Below are positions 1 to 4,860 of a stretch of 5,188 nt of DNA, in pieces. Every line of letters starts with the position of its first letter. Within the stretch, counting starts at the first letter, position 1. The DNA comes from Acidobacteriota bacterium (GTDB taxonomy: Bacteria; Acidobacteriota; Vicinamibacteria; Vicinamibacterales; CAVVIG01), in NCBI GenBank assembly GCA_003222555.1, contig QHWL01000213.1:1-5188 (forward strand), written 5' to 3'. The translations under genes and the position numbers were made by a program. The notes beneath the pieces were generated by a model. That model did not search any database. It worked only from the letters and a program-made list of their open reading frames with translations, and was not told the origin of the DNA.

Positions 1-606
1 CAGCACGATGTTGCCGCGCTTCTTGTTCACCTTGATGACGCGCATGCGGAGCTCCTGTCCGCGCAGCGCGTCGAGGTTCCGCACGGGGCGCACGTCGATC
101 TGCGATCCTGGCAGGAACGCGCGCACGCCGATATCGACGGCCAGTCCGCCCTTGATGCGCTCGATGACGCGGCCGATCACCACCTTGCGCTCGGCATAGG
201 CCTTCTCGACTTCGTCCCAGATCTTCATCTTCTCGGCTTTTTCGCGCGAGAGGACGACGTAGCCTTCGCGGTCCTCGGTGCGTTCGAGCAGCACGTCGAC
301 GATGTCGCCCTGCTGCACCGTGACTTCGCCGTTCTCGTCGAGGAACTCGCTGACGGCGATGATCCCTTCCGACTTATAGCCGACGTCCACGATCACTTCC
401 GCGGCGGTGACTTTGAGCACCGTCCCCTTGACCACTTCACCTTCCGCGATGTTTCGGAAGCTGCTATCGTAGACGTCCAGCAGCCGGCGGTACTCTTCGG
501 GATCGGTCTGGTCGTCGTCCTCTCTCGGCCGAGTGACGATGCCGCCGCTCACCGGATTCCCGCTCCGAGTCAGACCGGGAGTCTTCTCGTCTTCAACATT
601 CGCCAT
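1..606 (-). CDS. rpsA: 30S ribosomal protein S1, N-terminal part (runs off left edge)
   Basis: Ribosomal protein S1 binds mRNA upstream of the start codon and helps load it on the 30S subunit. The frame is open from the ATG at 604-606 to base 1, giving 202 codons; the C-terminal repeats lie outside the window. Seen in the translation: an acidic leader of about 50 residues (MANVEDEKTPGL... and REDDDQTDPEEYRRLLDVYD), a first S1 (OB-fold) repeat at about 55-122 (EGEVVKGTVLKV, VDVGYKSEGIIAVSEF, VVLSREKA), then a linker (WDEVEKAYAERKVV) and a second repeat from about 139 (IGRVIERIKGGLAVDIGVRAFLPGSQ). Repeats one and two are the ribosome-docking repeats in characterised S1 proteins. The start is supported by AGGAGG at 618-623. 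It has its own upstream promoter and is separated from its usual neighbour cmk by an opposing gene. The family call is secure. Confidence 0.95.
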   Translation of the reverse strand, partial: MANVEDEKTPGLTRSGNPVSGGIVTRPREDDDQTDPEEYRRLLDVYDSSFRNIAEGEVVKGTVLKVTAAEVIVDVGYKSEGIIAVSEFLDENGEVTVQQGDIVDVLLERTEDREGYVVLSREKAEKMKIWDEVEKAYAERKVVIGRVIERIKGGLAVDIGVRAFLPGSQIDVRPVRNLDALRGQELRMRVIKVNKKRGNIVL

Positions 607-617
607 GCGATGCGCGT

Positions 618-623
618 CCTCCT
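618..623 (-). promoter_or_regulatory. Shine-Dalgarno of rpsA
   Basis: AGGAGG on the minus strand, 11 bases before the ATG at 606. It is a full match to the anti-SD core and fixes the rpsA start. The spacing is somewhat long. A strong SD is notable because in many bacteria the S1 mRNA is translated from a weak SD under S1 autocontrol. Confidence 0.7.
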
Positions 624-701
624 GTGTTCGATCGATTGCCGGTTGATTGGCGAGGGCCGGCGCCCCCCGGTGTGGACGGGCCGCCACGACCCGCCGATTT
701 C

Positions 702-732
702 CGATAAGCAACAGAGGATACGTCACTTATCG
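702..732. promoter_or_regulatory. Inverted repeat CGATAAG-N17-CTTATCG over the rpsA -10
   Basis: Seven-base perfect arms at 702-708 and 726-732 are separated by 17 bases and centred on 717, inside the proposed rpsA -10 box. Seen directly. The placement would suit an operator, and it lies about 30 bases upstream of the divergent gene at 765, so both genes could be affected. The arms would lie upstream of or at the start of the rpsA transcript, so a DNA-binding role is likelier than an RNA hairpin. No regulator family is recognised. Confidence 0.35.
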
Positions 733-744
733 CCAAACTGTCAA
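715..744 (-). promoter_or_regulatory. Predicted sigma-70-type promoter of rpsA
   Basis: On the minus strand a perfect -35 TTGACA (744-739) is followed by an 18 base spacer and TATCCT (720-715, four of six consensus positions). Transcription would start near 708 and give an rpsA leader of about 100 bases. A dedicated promoter makes sense because the gene upstream on this strand (cmk) is about 800 bp away, behind an oppositely oriented gene. Motif-based only. Confidence 0.55.
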
Positions 745-761
745 GGCTGAGAAAGGATAGC

Positions 762-1361
762 ATGATGGCGAAACGCAAGGCTGGACGGCGGGCGAACGCG
801 AGGGAAAAGCGTCCTAAAGGCCCTGCGCGACGCCGTTCGGTTAAACGCCCCAACCGAAGGGCCCGCCCACCTCGTCCTGCGGCAAGGCTCAGAACAGGTT
901 CACCGGCCCGAAAAAAGCGGGCGCCCAAGCAAGCGGACGCCCGGAAGGCGGTTTCCAGGCGAACCAAGCCACCGACGCTCGACCGTACCCGACGGATGCT
1001 GGAGGAGCCGGTGCCAACCCCTCCATCGTCGCTCGACATGCGCCGGCAGGGATCGGCCGCGCGGACGGGACGCGCGGAGCTCGCCGAGCGGCGGCGCGAA
1101 CACGGCAGCAGCATCACGCCGGCCATCACAGGGGGCGACGTCGACGCCGACTGGGAAAACGCGTACTTCAGCGGCGACGAGGCGCCCGGCGGTGACAACC
1201 CGACGCCCGATCAGGACGTGGTCGAAGACATCGGCGCCGCACTCGGCGTGAAGTACGAGGACAACGAAGAGCTCAGAGCCGCCGACAAGGTCGTCGAGCG
1301 TGACAAGCACAGGTGGGAATTGGACCCCGCCTCCTCGGAAGATTACAAGGACCGGACATGA
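762..1361 (+). CDS. DUF6335-like protein with a basic, histone-tail-like N-terminus
   Basis: Protein of 199 residues of unknown function. Residues 1-70 are extremely rich in Arg, Lys, Ala and Pro (KRKAGRRANAREKRPKG, RRSVKRPNRRARPP), like a nucleic-acid-binding tail. Residues about 118-197 form a distinct acidic domain: ITGGDVDADWENA, then a glycine segment, NPTPDQDVVEDIGAALGV, and a C-terminal RDKHRWELDPASSEDY signature. I recognise this pattern (GGDVDADW, PTPDQD, RWELDPAS) as that of DUF6335 proteins, known from cyanobacteria and other phyla. That assignment is from memory. Two start codons are adjacent (762, 765); GAAAGGA at 751-757 is better spaced for 765, giving 198 residues. The gene sits on the plus strand between the minus-strand genes cmk and rpsA, tail to tail with cmk. 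No transmembrane or signal segment is visible. DNA or RNA binding by the tail is inference. Confidence 0.75.
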   Translation: MMAKRKAGRRANAREKRPKGPARRRSVKRPNRRARPPRPAARLRTGSPARKKRAPKQADARKAVSRRTKPPTLDRTRRMLEEPVPTPPSSLDMRRQGSAARTGRAELAERRREHGSSITPAITGGDVDADWENAYFSGDEAPGGDNPTPDQDVVEDIGAALGVKYEDNEELRAADKVVERDKHRWELDPASSEDYKDRT

Positions 1362-1375
1362 GTCGGTACGGTTGA

Positions 1376-1391
1376 AGTTAAAAGTTAAAAG
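1376..1391. repeat. Short tandem repeat AGTTAAA x2 in the convergent gap
   Basis: Two exact copies of AGTTAAA (1376-1382, 1383-1389) followed by AG. It is a small AT-rich island in GC-rich surroundings, between the convergent ends of the DUF6335-like gene (1361) and cmk (1412). On the minus strand it supplies the T-rich run of the proposed cmk terminator. Confidence 0.5.
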
Positions 1392-1409
1392 GCGAAACGC
1401 GCGTTCTCC
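1377..1409 (-). terminator. Possible Rho-independent terminator of cmk
   Basis: Immediately after the cmk stop codon the minus strand has GGAGAA, a CGCGCGT loop and TTCGCC, a six-pair stem with one A-C mismatch (1391-1409). TTTTAACTTTTAACTT follows. The stem is short and the T-run is interrupted by AAC, so this is only a moderate candidate. The location, in a 50 bp gap between convergent genes, is where a terminator is expected. Confidence 0.35.
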
Positions 1410-1411
1410 GG

Positions 1412-2068
1412 CTAGATGCGCGCATTGATGACCGCCAGCACTTCAGCGACCACCTGATCGACCGGCTTTGACGTCGTGTCGATGCGAATCGCGTCGGCGG
1501 CGACCGCAAGTGGCGATGCGGTCCGGGTGCGGTCGATCTCATCTCGGGCCGAGAGCGCGGTTGCGACGTCGGCGATCGCGGTCGGACCACCTGAGTGCGC
1601 CGGATCGGCCGCACGGCGTCGCGCGCGTTCCTCGGCGGAGGCATCCAGATAAATCTTCACGTCGGCACGCGGAAAGACGACCGTCCCGATGTCGCGTCCT
1701 TCCATGACGATGGCGCCGCCGGCGCCGAGCTGGCGCTGACCCTCGACGAGCACTGTCCTCACCTTCGGCAGGCGGGCAACCGCGGCGGCGGCGCGATCGA
1801 TCTCGGGCGTACGGATGGCGCGCGTGACGTCGGCGCCGTCGATGCTCACGTCGGCGGCCGTGACGTCGATGCGCGATCGTCGCGCAAGCGCCGCGATCGC
1901 CTCTTCATCGTCGAGCGGCACGCCGTCCCTGACGGCCTTCCAGCCAACCGCGCGATACATCGCACCGCTGTCGACATGGCGATAGCCCAGCTTCTTGGCG
2001 ACGGCGCGCGCAACGGTCCCTTTACCCGCCCCTGACGGGCCGTCGATGGCGATGATTAGAGGTCTCAT
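1412..2068 (-). CDS. cmk: Cytidylate kinase (CMP/dCMP kinase)
   Basis: Cytosolic enzyme that transfers phosphate from ATP to CMP or dCMP, feeding CTP and dCTP synthesis. The 218-residue length is normal for the short bacterial type. Motifs in order: P-loop GPSGAGKGT at 10-18; CMP-site DSGAMYR at 33-39; RAIRTPEID at 83-91 in the nucleotide-binding insert typical of Cmk; MEGRDIGTVVFP at 122-133; YLDASAEERARRR at 140-152 (lid Arg cluster); and DRTRTASPL near 178-186, where the DRxRxxSPL pattern binds nucleotide phosphate. All catalytic motifs are intact. The ATG at 2068 is the only standard start before an upstream in-frame stop and gives the usual MRPLIIAIDGPSG opening. No good Shine-Dalgarno is seen before it. 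cmk-rpsA adjacency is common in bacteria; here an opposing gene separates them. It is divergent from rluB. Confidence 0.96.
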   Translation of the reverse strand: MRPLIIAIDGPSGAGKGTVARAVAKKLGYRHVDSGAMYRAVGWKAVRDGVPLDDEEAIAALARRSRIDVTAADVSIDGADVTRAIRTPEIDRAAAAVARLPKVRTVLVEGQRQLGAGGAIVMEGRDIGTVVFPRADVKIYLDASAEERARRRAADPAHSGGPTAIADVATALSARDEIDRTRTASPLAVAADAIRIDTTSKPVDQVVAEVLAVINARI

Positions 2069-2168
2069 GAGTTCGGGTGGGTCTGGTCGGGCTGGTGGGT
2101 CGAATGAGGCACCCGGCCTATCCGGCTTGTTCCGCAGTGTAACATGCGTGCGACAGCCATTCGTTCAT

Positions 2169-2210
2169 CACGAAGCCACGGAGCACACGGAGAATAGCGA
2201 GCGCACGGAC
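2169..2210. repeat. Periodic CACGGAG-type intergenic repeat
   Basis: Three near-identical units follow each other, CACGAAGC (2169-2176), CACGGAGCA (2177-2185) and CACGGAGAA (2186-2194), with a degenerate fourth, CACGGAC, at 2204-2210. The 8-9 base period makes a short purine-rich tandem array. Similar CACGGAG arrays recur between genes in several GC-rich phyla, including Acidobacteriota and Planctomycetota, where they often translate spuriously as HHEATEHTEN-like peptides, as here. That resemblance is from memory. It lies in the divergent cmk/rluB spacer (2069-2273), which otherwise holds no gene; I could not identify convincing promoters there. Confidence 0.5.
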
Positions 2211-2273
2211 CCAGTACGACTCTGATACCGTGTCCTCGGTTCGGGAGCGCCGTGACCTCAGTGGTAGAGCTGT

Positions 2274-3284
2274 TTGTCTGACGTGGAGCGTCTACAAAAG
2301 ATCTTATCGCAGGCCGGCGTTGCGTCGAGGCGCGCGAGCGAGCAGCTGATGCTCGACGGTCGTGTCTCGGTGAACGGCGCCACCGTGCGCGAGCTGGGCA
2401 CCAAGGCCGACGCCGCGCACGACGACATCCGTGTCGACGGTCGGCGCGTCAAAGTGGCGGAGCAGCATCGGTATCTGCTGCTGAACAAACCCCGTGGATA
2501 CGTGACGACGAGATCGGACCCGCAGAAGCGGCCGACTGTCATCGACCTTCTGCGCGGCGTCCGCGAGTACGTGTACCCGGTCGGCCGGCTCGACTTCGAT
2601 TCTGAAGGGCTGCTGCTGTTGACCAACGACGGCGATCTGGCGGCGCGGCTCACGCATCCGCGCCACGGCGTCGCCCGCGTGTACGAAGCGAGGGTACTCG
2701 GCGTCCCCGACGCGCACGACCTCGATCGGCTCGCTCGCGGTCTGGTCATCGACGGCCGGCGCACCGAACGGGCTGAGGTCAGAGTGCTCAGCAACAGCCT
2801 TCACCCGAGCGCGAGAGTCTACGCTCGAGCGCGAGGTCTTCCAGCCCGCGGGGGTGGGGCCCCGCGGGCCGTAAATAATGACGCGACAGCCTTGAGCCCG
2901 AGCCGGAGCGAACGCGACGGCGAGAGCGCCCGGGGGTGGGGCCCCGGGCGCCGTGAAAAAAGTCGGGCCCCGCGTACCGCAAAGATTGATGACTCGCGCG
3001 CGGCCACGAGCGCGACAGCCTTGAGCCCGAGCCGCCGCGAACGCAACGGCGACACCCTGCTCGAGATCACAGTGCGGGAGGGGCGCAACCGTCAGGTGCG
3101 CAAGATGTGTGACGCCATCGGCCATCCCGTCGCGCACTTGAAGCGCGTCGCCATCGGACCGCTCCGCGACGGCAAGTTGAAGCTCGGGCACTGGAGGGAG
3201 TTGGCGCCCGAAGAAGTCAGGCGCCTGCGCGCTGCGACTGACGCGCCGACGCGCGAAAAAGAACAGCGCTTCCACCAGGAGTAG
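2274..3284 (+). CDS. rluB: rRNA pseudouridine synthase, RsuA/RluB family, with an in-frame repeat insertion
   Basis: Converts a specific uridine in rRNA to pseudouridine (RluB: 23S helix 80 region; RsuA: 16S). Domains: an N-terminal S4 RNA-binding domain at about 4-60 (ERLQKILSQAGVASRRASEQL, DGRVSVNGATV), NKPRGYVTT at 71-79, and the catalytic GRLDFDSEGLLLLTNDG at 104-120 with the nucleophile Asp107. The conserved C-terminal EGRNRQVRKM is at 269-278. The family is usually about 240-250 residues; this one is 336. The excess falls at about 175-259, low-complexity Arg/Ala/Ser/Pro sequence encoded by repeats and GC hairpins. It lies where relatives have a short loop, so the core may still fold. 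The TTG at 2274 (MSDVERLQK) has only a weak upstream GGTAGAG; the GTG at 2283 (MERLQK) is a credible alternative. The symbol within RluB/RsuA/RluF is a best guess; the family is certain. Confidence 0.88.
   Translation: MSDVERLQKILSQAGVASRRASEQLMLDGRVSVNGATVRELGTKADAAHDDIRVDGRRVKVAEQHRYLLLNKPRGYVTTRSDPQKRPTVIDLLRGVREYVYPVGRLDFDSEGLLLLTNDGDLAARLTHPRHGVARVYEARVLGVPDAHDLDRLARGLVIDGRRTERAEVRVLSNSLHPSARVYARARGLPARGGGAPRAVNNDATALSPSRSERDGESARGWGPGRREKSRAPRTAKIDDSRAATSATALSPSRRERNGDTLLEITVREGRNRQVRKMCDAIGHPVAHLKRVAIGPLRDGKLKLGHWRELAPEEVRRLRAATDAPTREKEQRFHQE
2844..2869. repeat. Hairpin 1 of the insertion (10 bp stem, loop GTGGGG)
   Basis: A perfect inverted repeat: GCCCGCGGGG (2844-2853), loop GTGGGG (2854-2859), CCCCGCGGGC (2860-2869). 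It is an all-GC stem with no T-run, so it is not a standard terminator. CCGTAAATAATGA follows, then direct repeat copy 2. Confidence 0.75.
2926..2951. repeat. Hairpin 2 of the insertion (10 bp stem, loop GTGGGG)
   Basis: A perfect inverted repeat: GCGCCCGGGG (2926-2935), loop GTGGGG (2936-2941), CCCCGGGCGC (2942-2951). Stem length and loop are the same as hairpin 1, but the outer stem bases are changed on both sides so that pairing is kept. CCGTGAAAAAAG follows. Confidence 0.75.
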
Positions 3285-3560
3285 TCGCCCGCGGCTTTGA
3301 GAAGATGGGGCGCATCGGGCTAGATTACCGGAGCGAACTGACGAGCTTAACGGCAGGCCTAAAAGATTGTGAACAAATCACGGTCAACGCAGCCAGGGAC
3401 GCGACTGTTCAGAAACAAGAACGGAAATCACAAAATTGTTATTCGAGTTTCACGCAAGTTCAGCAACCGGCGCGAAATTGCATGGCGATGCGCACGGATG
3501 TCTTTTATCCTATCGCTCTGAATCGACAACCGCCGCATGAGGCGGGATGTGAGGTGGAGA
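3285..3560. other. Gene-poor gap between rluB and the lipoprotein gene
   Basis: About 276 bases with no convincing gene. A 101-codon open frame (3305-3610) resembles nothing known and overlaps the lipoprotein start in another frame. The stretch 3360-3480 is clearly richer in A and T than its surroundings (AAAAGATTGTGAACAAATC, CACAAAATTGTTATTC), which would fit a promoter or regulatory region for the gene at 3561. TTTTATCCTAT at 3503-3513 could be a -10 region, but no good -35 is spaced from it. No terminator hairpin for rluB is seen. Confidence 0.4.
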
Positions 3561-4040
3561 ATGAGGATGATCACCATCGTGTGCGCGACGCTGGCGCTTC
3601 TTGCGTGTGACGATGCAAAGAATCGCACTGTGATGCTCTCTAACACGGGACTGTTTTCGCCAACTCTCGCAGTAAGCCCGCAAATCTTCCCGCAGCGACT
3701 TCCGTTCACAACGTTGACCACGATCGGCTGTCCTCTGGCCCCGGCGTTCACGACCAGCTTCGATTTGATCTTCGCAACATCACCCGGAGTCAATGTGTTC
3801 ATGGATCGTGTGACGCTGCGCCTCATCGACGGATCAAGTGTCGGTTCAAGCATCACGTTCCCGAGGCCGGCACTGAATGACATGTTCGGATCGACGCTGA
3901 TTGTCAACAATCGCGCGTTCGCGTTTCGGCCCAATTTCGGATGCGGGCTGACGCTGCCCCGGTCGATTGCCGCCGACGTGTTTCTCGTTGACGGCGCCGG
4001 CGCCGCTCGCAGGATGACGGTTAGCGCGGGCTTCCAATAG
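3561..4040 (+). CDS. Uncharacterised small lipoprotein
   Basis: Predicted secreted, lipid-anchored protein of 159 residues and unknown function. It opens MRMITIVCATLALLACDD: a short basic start, a hydrophobic stretch and a lipobox LLAC with Cys16 as the predicted acylated residue. Asp follows at +2, which in E. coli would favour inner-membrane retention; that rule may not hold in this phylum. The mature part is rich in beta-type segments (VNVFMDRVTLRLIDG, SSITFPRPALNDMFGSTL, RAFAFRPNFGCGLTLP, ADVFLVDG). It has two further cysteines, Cys57 (IGCPLAP) and Cys128 (FGCGL), which could form a disulfide. I recall similar GCP...LIDG...FGCG proteins from Acidobacteriota but know no named domain. GAGGTG at 3551-3556 supports the start at 3561; ATGs at 3537 (no SD) and 3567 are alternatives. 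No operon partner is evident. Confidence 0.72.
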   Translation: MRMITIVCATLALLACDDAKNRTVMLSNTGLFSPTLAVSPQIFPQRLPFTTLTTIGCPLAPAFTTSFDLIFATSPGVNVFMDRVTLRLIDGSSVGSSITFPRPALNDMFGSTLIVNNRAFAFRPNFGCGLTLPRSIAADVFLVDGAGAARRMTVSAGFQ

Positions 4041-4149
4041 CGCGGATCGGAAACCCGGCCGCGGGGGCGACACCGGGCAGCCGCCGTGCGTCCATCCGCT
4101 CGTCGTGTGGAGCCGATGCAACCACCGTTTTCTTCCCTTTGGCGGGCGC

Positions 4150-4308
4150 TCATTTCGCGCGCACGCCGCCGGTGGACTGCGTTTCACCGGGGTCGACTTG
4201 TCTGTTTCTCGATCGAATGACCTTGTACAAACCGATACCGACAATCACGAACGCCGCCAGGGCGGCCTCCACGCCCAAGGCGACAACGAGCTTGAGTAAT
4301 CCCCTCAT
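4150..4308 (-). CDS. Possible 52-residue single-pass membrane microprotein
   Basis: A 53-codon frame including the stop. The protein starts MRGLLKLVVALGVEAAL, has one continuous hydrophobic segment at about 4-28 ending IVGIGLYKV, then a basic IRSRNRQ stretch and a polar tail (DPGETQSTGGVRAK). This is the classic shape of a small N-out or N-in anchor protein: hydrophobic helix followed by positive charges on the cytoplasmic side. No Shine-Dalgarno is visible before the ATG at 4308, which lowers confidence. It is divergent from the membrane protein operon beginning at 4341 and fills the otherwise empty gap 4041-4340. No homologue is recognised; a function cannot be given. Confidence 0.45.
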   Translation of the reverse strand: MRGLLKLVVALGVEAALAAFVIVGIGLYKVIRSRNRQVDPGETQSTGGVRAK

Positions 4309-4319
4309 CTGGGTACAAT
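4292..4319 (+). promoter_or_regulatory. Predicted promoter of the membrane protein operon
   Basis: TTGAGT (4292-4297), a 16 base spacer, then TACAAT (4314-4319, five of six consensus positions) lie 21 bases before the GTG at 4341. Transcription would begin near 4326, leaving a short leader. The boxes overlap the start of the minus-strand microprotein frame, so the two could interfere. Motif-based. Confidence 0.45.
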
Positions 4320-4340
4320 CAGGCGCGTTCGAAGAGCTCC

Positions 4341-4847
4341 GTGGCCTTCTATTTTCACTGGCTTCATTGGATTGAACGAAGCGCCTTCAGCGTGTGGCTG
4401 CGCGAGTCGCCCTCGGCATTGGCGTTTCCGAACATTCTCTTCCTTCACACGCTCGCCATGGGGTTCGTGGCCGGCACGAATGCGGCGGTCGATTTTCGCG
4501 TCCTTGGCTTTGCGCCCGGCTTGCGCCTGGCGCCCATGGAGAAGTTCTTCCCGCTCATGTGGTCCGCGTTCTGGGTCATGGTCGTCACTGGTATGATGCT
4601 CCTGGTTGCGTATCCGACCAAAGCGTTCACAAATCCGGTCTGGTATGTCAAGTTCGTGTTCATCGCGCTTGCGCTCATGAACACGCGCTTGATCGAGGAT
4701 CGGGTATTTCGCGATCCGGACGTGGATGTGCGACTCGTGCCGAGGCAGTGGAAAATTCTGGCGGGCACATCGCTCTTCTTTTGGGCTGGCGCCATCACCG
4801 CGGGCAAGCTGCTCGCGCACACCTACACAAGGCTCTTCAGTTACTGA
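4341..4847 (+). CDS. Four-helix membrane protein, DUF6644-like (first paralogue)
   Basis: Integral membrane protein of 168 residues and unknown function. Hydrophobic segments lie at about 27-47 (ALAFPNILFLHTLAMGFVAG), 70-91, 101-116 and 138-158. After an N-terminal amphipathic part (FSVWLRESPSALAFPN) comes the pattern LHTLAMG...GTNAAVDFRVLG, with His36 inside helix 1 and an Asp-x-Arg at the helix end. MEKFFPLMW opens helix 2 and NPVWYVK opens helix 3. From memory this matches the small DUF6644-type membrane proteins; the domain number should be treated as probable. His36 is shared with the next gene, and a buried His might bind haem or metal, but that is inference. The GTG at 4341 fits the promoter; the ribosome site is weak (GAAGAG at 4331-4336). 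The stop TGA lies 13 bases before the next start, so the two genes form an operon. Confidence 0.8.
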   Translation: MAFYFHWLHWIERSAFSVWLRESPSALAFPNILFLHTLAMGFVAGTNAAVDFRVLGFAPGLRLAPMEKFFPLMWSAFWVMVVTGMMLLVAYPTKAFTNPVWYVKFVFIALALMNTRLIEDRVFRDPDVDVRLVPRQWKILAGTSLFFWAGAITAGKLLAHTYTRLFSY

Positions 4848-4848
4848 T

Positions 4849-4856
4849 GGAGGTGA
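4849..4856 (+). promoter_or_regulatory. Strong Shine-Dalgarno of the second paralogue
   Basis: GGAGGTGA is complementary to the 3' end of 16S rRNA along its whole length and lies 4 bases before the GTG at 4861. It decides this GTG start against the longer open frame beginning upstream at 4726, which overlaps the first paralogue. Confidence 0.75.
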
Positions 4857-4860
4857 TTCG

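Larger units (their letters stand above)
2791..3052 (+). repeat. GC-rich repeat block inserted in frame in the pseudouridine synthase gene
   Basis: The block has the order direct repeat, hairpin, direct repeat, hairpin, direct repeat. Copies 2 (2882-2923) and 3 (3011-3052) are 42 bases each, differ at three positions by my count, and start 129 bases apart (43 codons), so both encode an ATALSPSR peptide. Copy 1 (2791-2810, GCAACAGCCTTCACCCGAGC) is shorter, carries a one-base deletion relative to the others, and is read in a different frame. The segment after hairpin 1 (GGGCCCCGCGGGCCGTAAA) is echoed at 2965-2982 (GGGCCCCGCGTACCGCAA), so modules are partly duplicated. The translated block has no stop and resembles no domain I know. 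It accounts for the roughly 85 residue excess of the host protein. Confidence 0.75.

Noticed and set aside
593..1198. 201-codon minus-strand open frame overlapping the DUF6335-like gene
   Set aside because: It lies antisense to a gene with recognisable C-terminal motifs; the product is Ser/Arg/Ala-rich with no motif, typical of shadow frames in GC-rich DNA. It also overlaps the rpsA start and leader.
2241..2310. Candidate tRNA gene
   Set aside because: Only the D-arm matches; there is no pairing acceptor stem, a poor anticodon stem and no GGTTCGA-type T-arm downstream.
2844..2951. The two GC hairpins as transcription terminators
   Set aside because: They lie inside a coding frame and neither is followed by a T-run on the plus strand.
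2791..3052. CRISPR array or classical insertion sequence as the explanation of the repeats in rluB
   Set aside because: There are only three copies with unequal spacing (92 and 129 bases), the hairpins lie in the spacers, and no transposase frame is present.
2304..3275. 323-codon minus-strand frame antisense to almost all of rluB
   Set aside because: Long antisense frames are common over GC-rich genes. No family motif is seen, while the plus strand holds the S4 and catalytic motifs.
3305..3610. 101-codon plus-strand frame just after rluB
   Set aside because: No recognisable motif or good ribosome site, and it runs into the lipoprotein start in another frame. Most likely not coding.
3428..4153. 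241-codon minus-strand frame over the lipoprotein gene
   Set aside because: Antisense to a gene with a clear signal peptide, lipobox and Shine-Dalgarno; the product is composition-driven without motifs.
4305..4820. 171-codon minus-strand frame and other frames over the first membrane paralogue
   Set aside because: Highly charged His/Arg/Glu product antisense to a clear four-helix membrane protein whose paralogue follows it.
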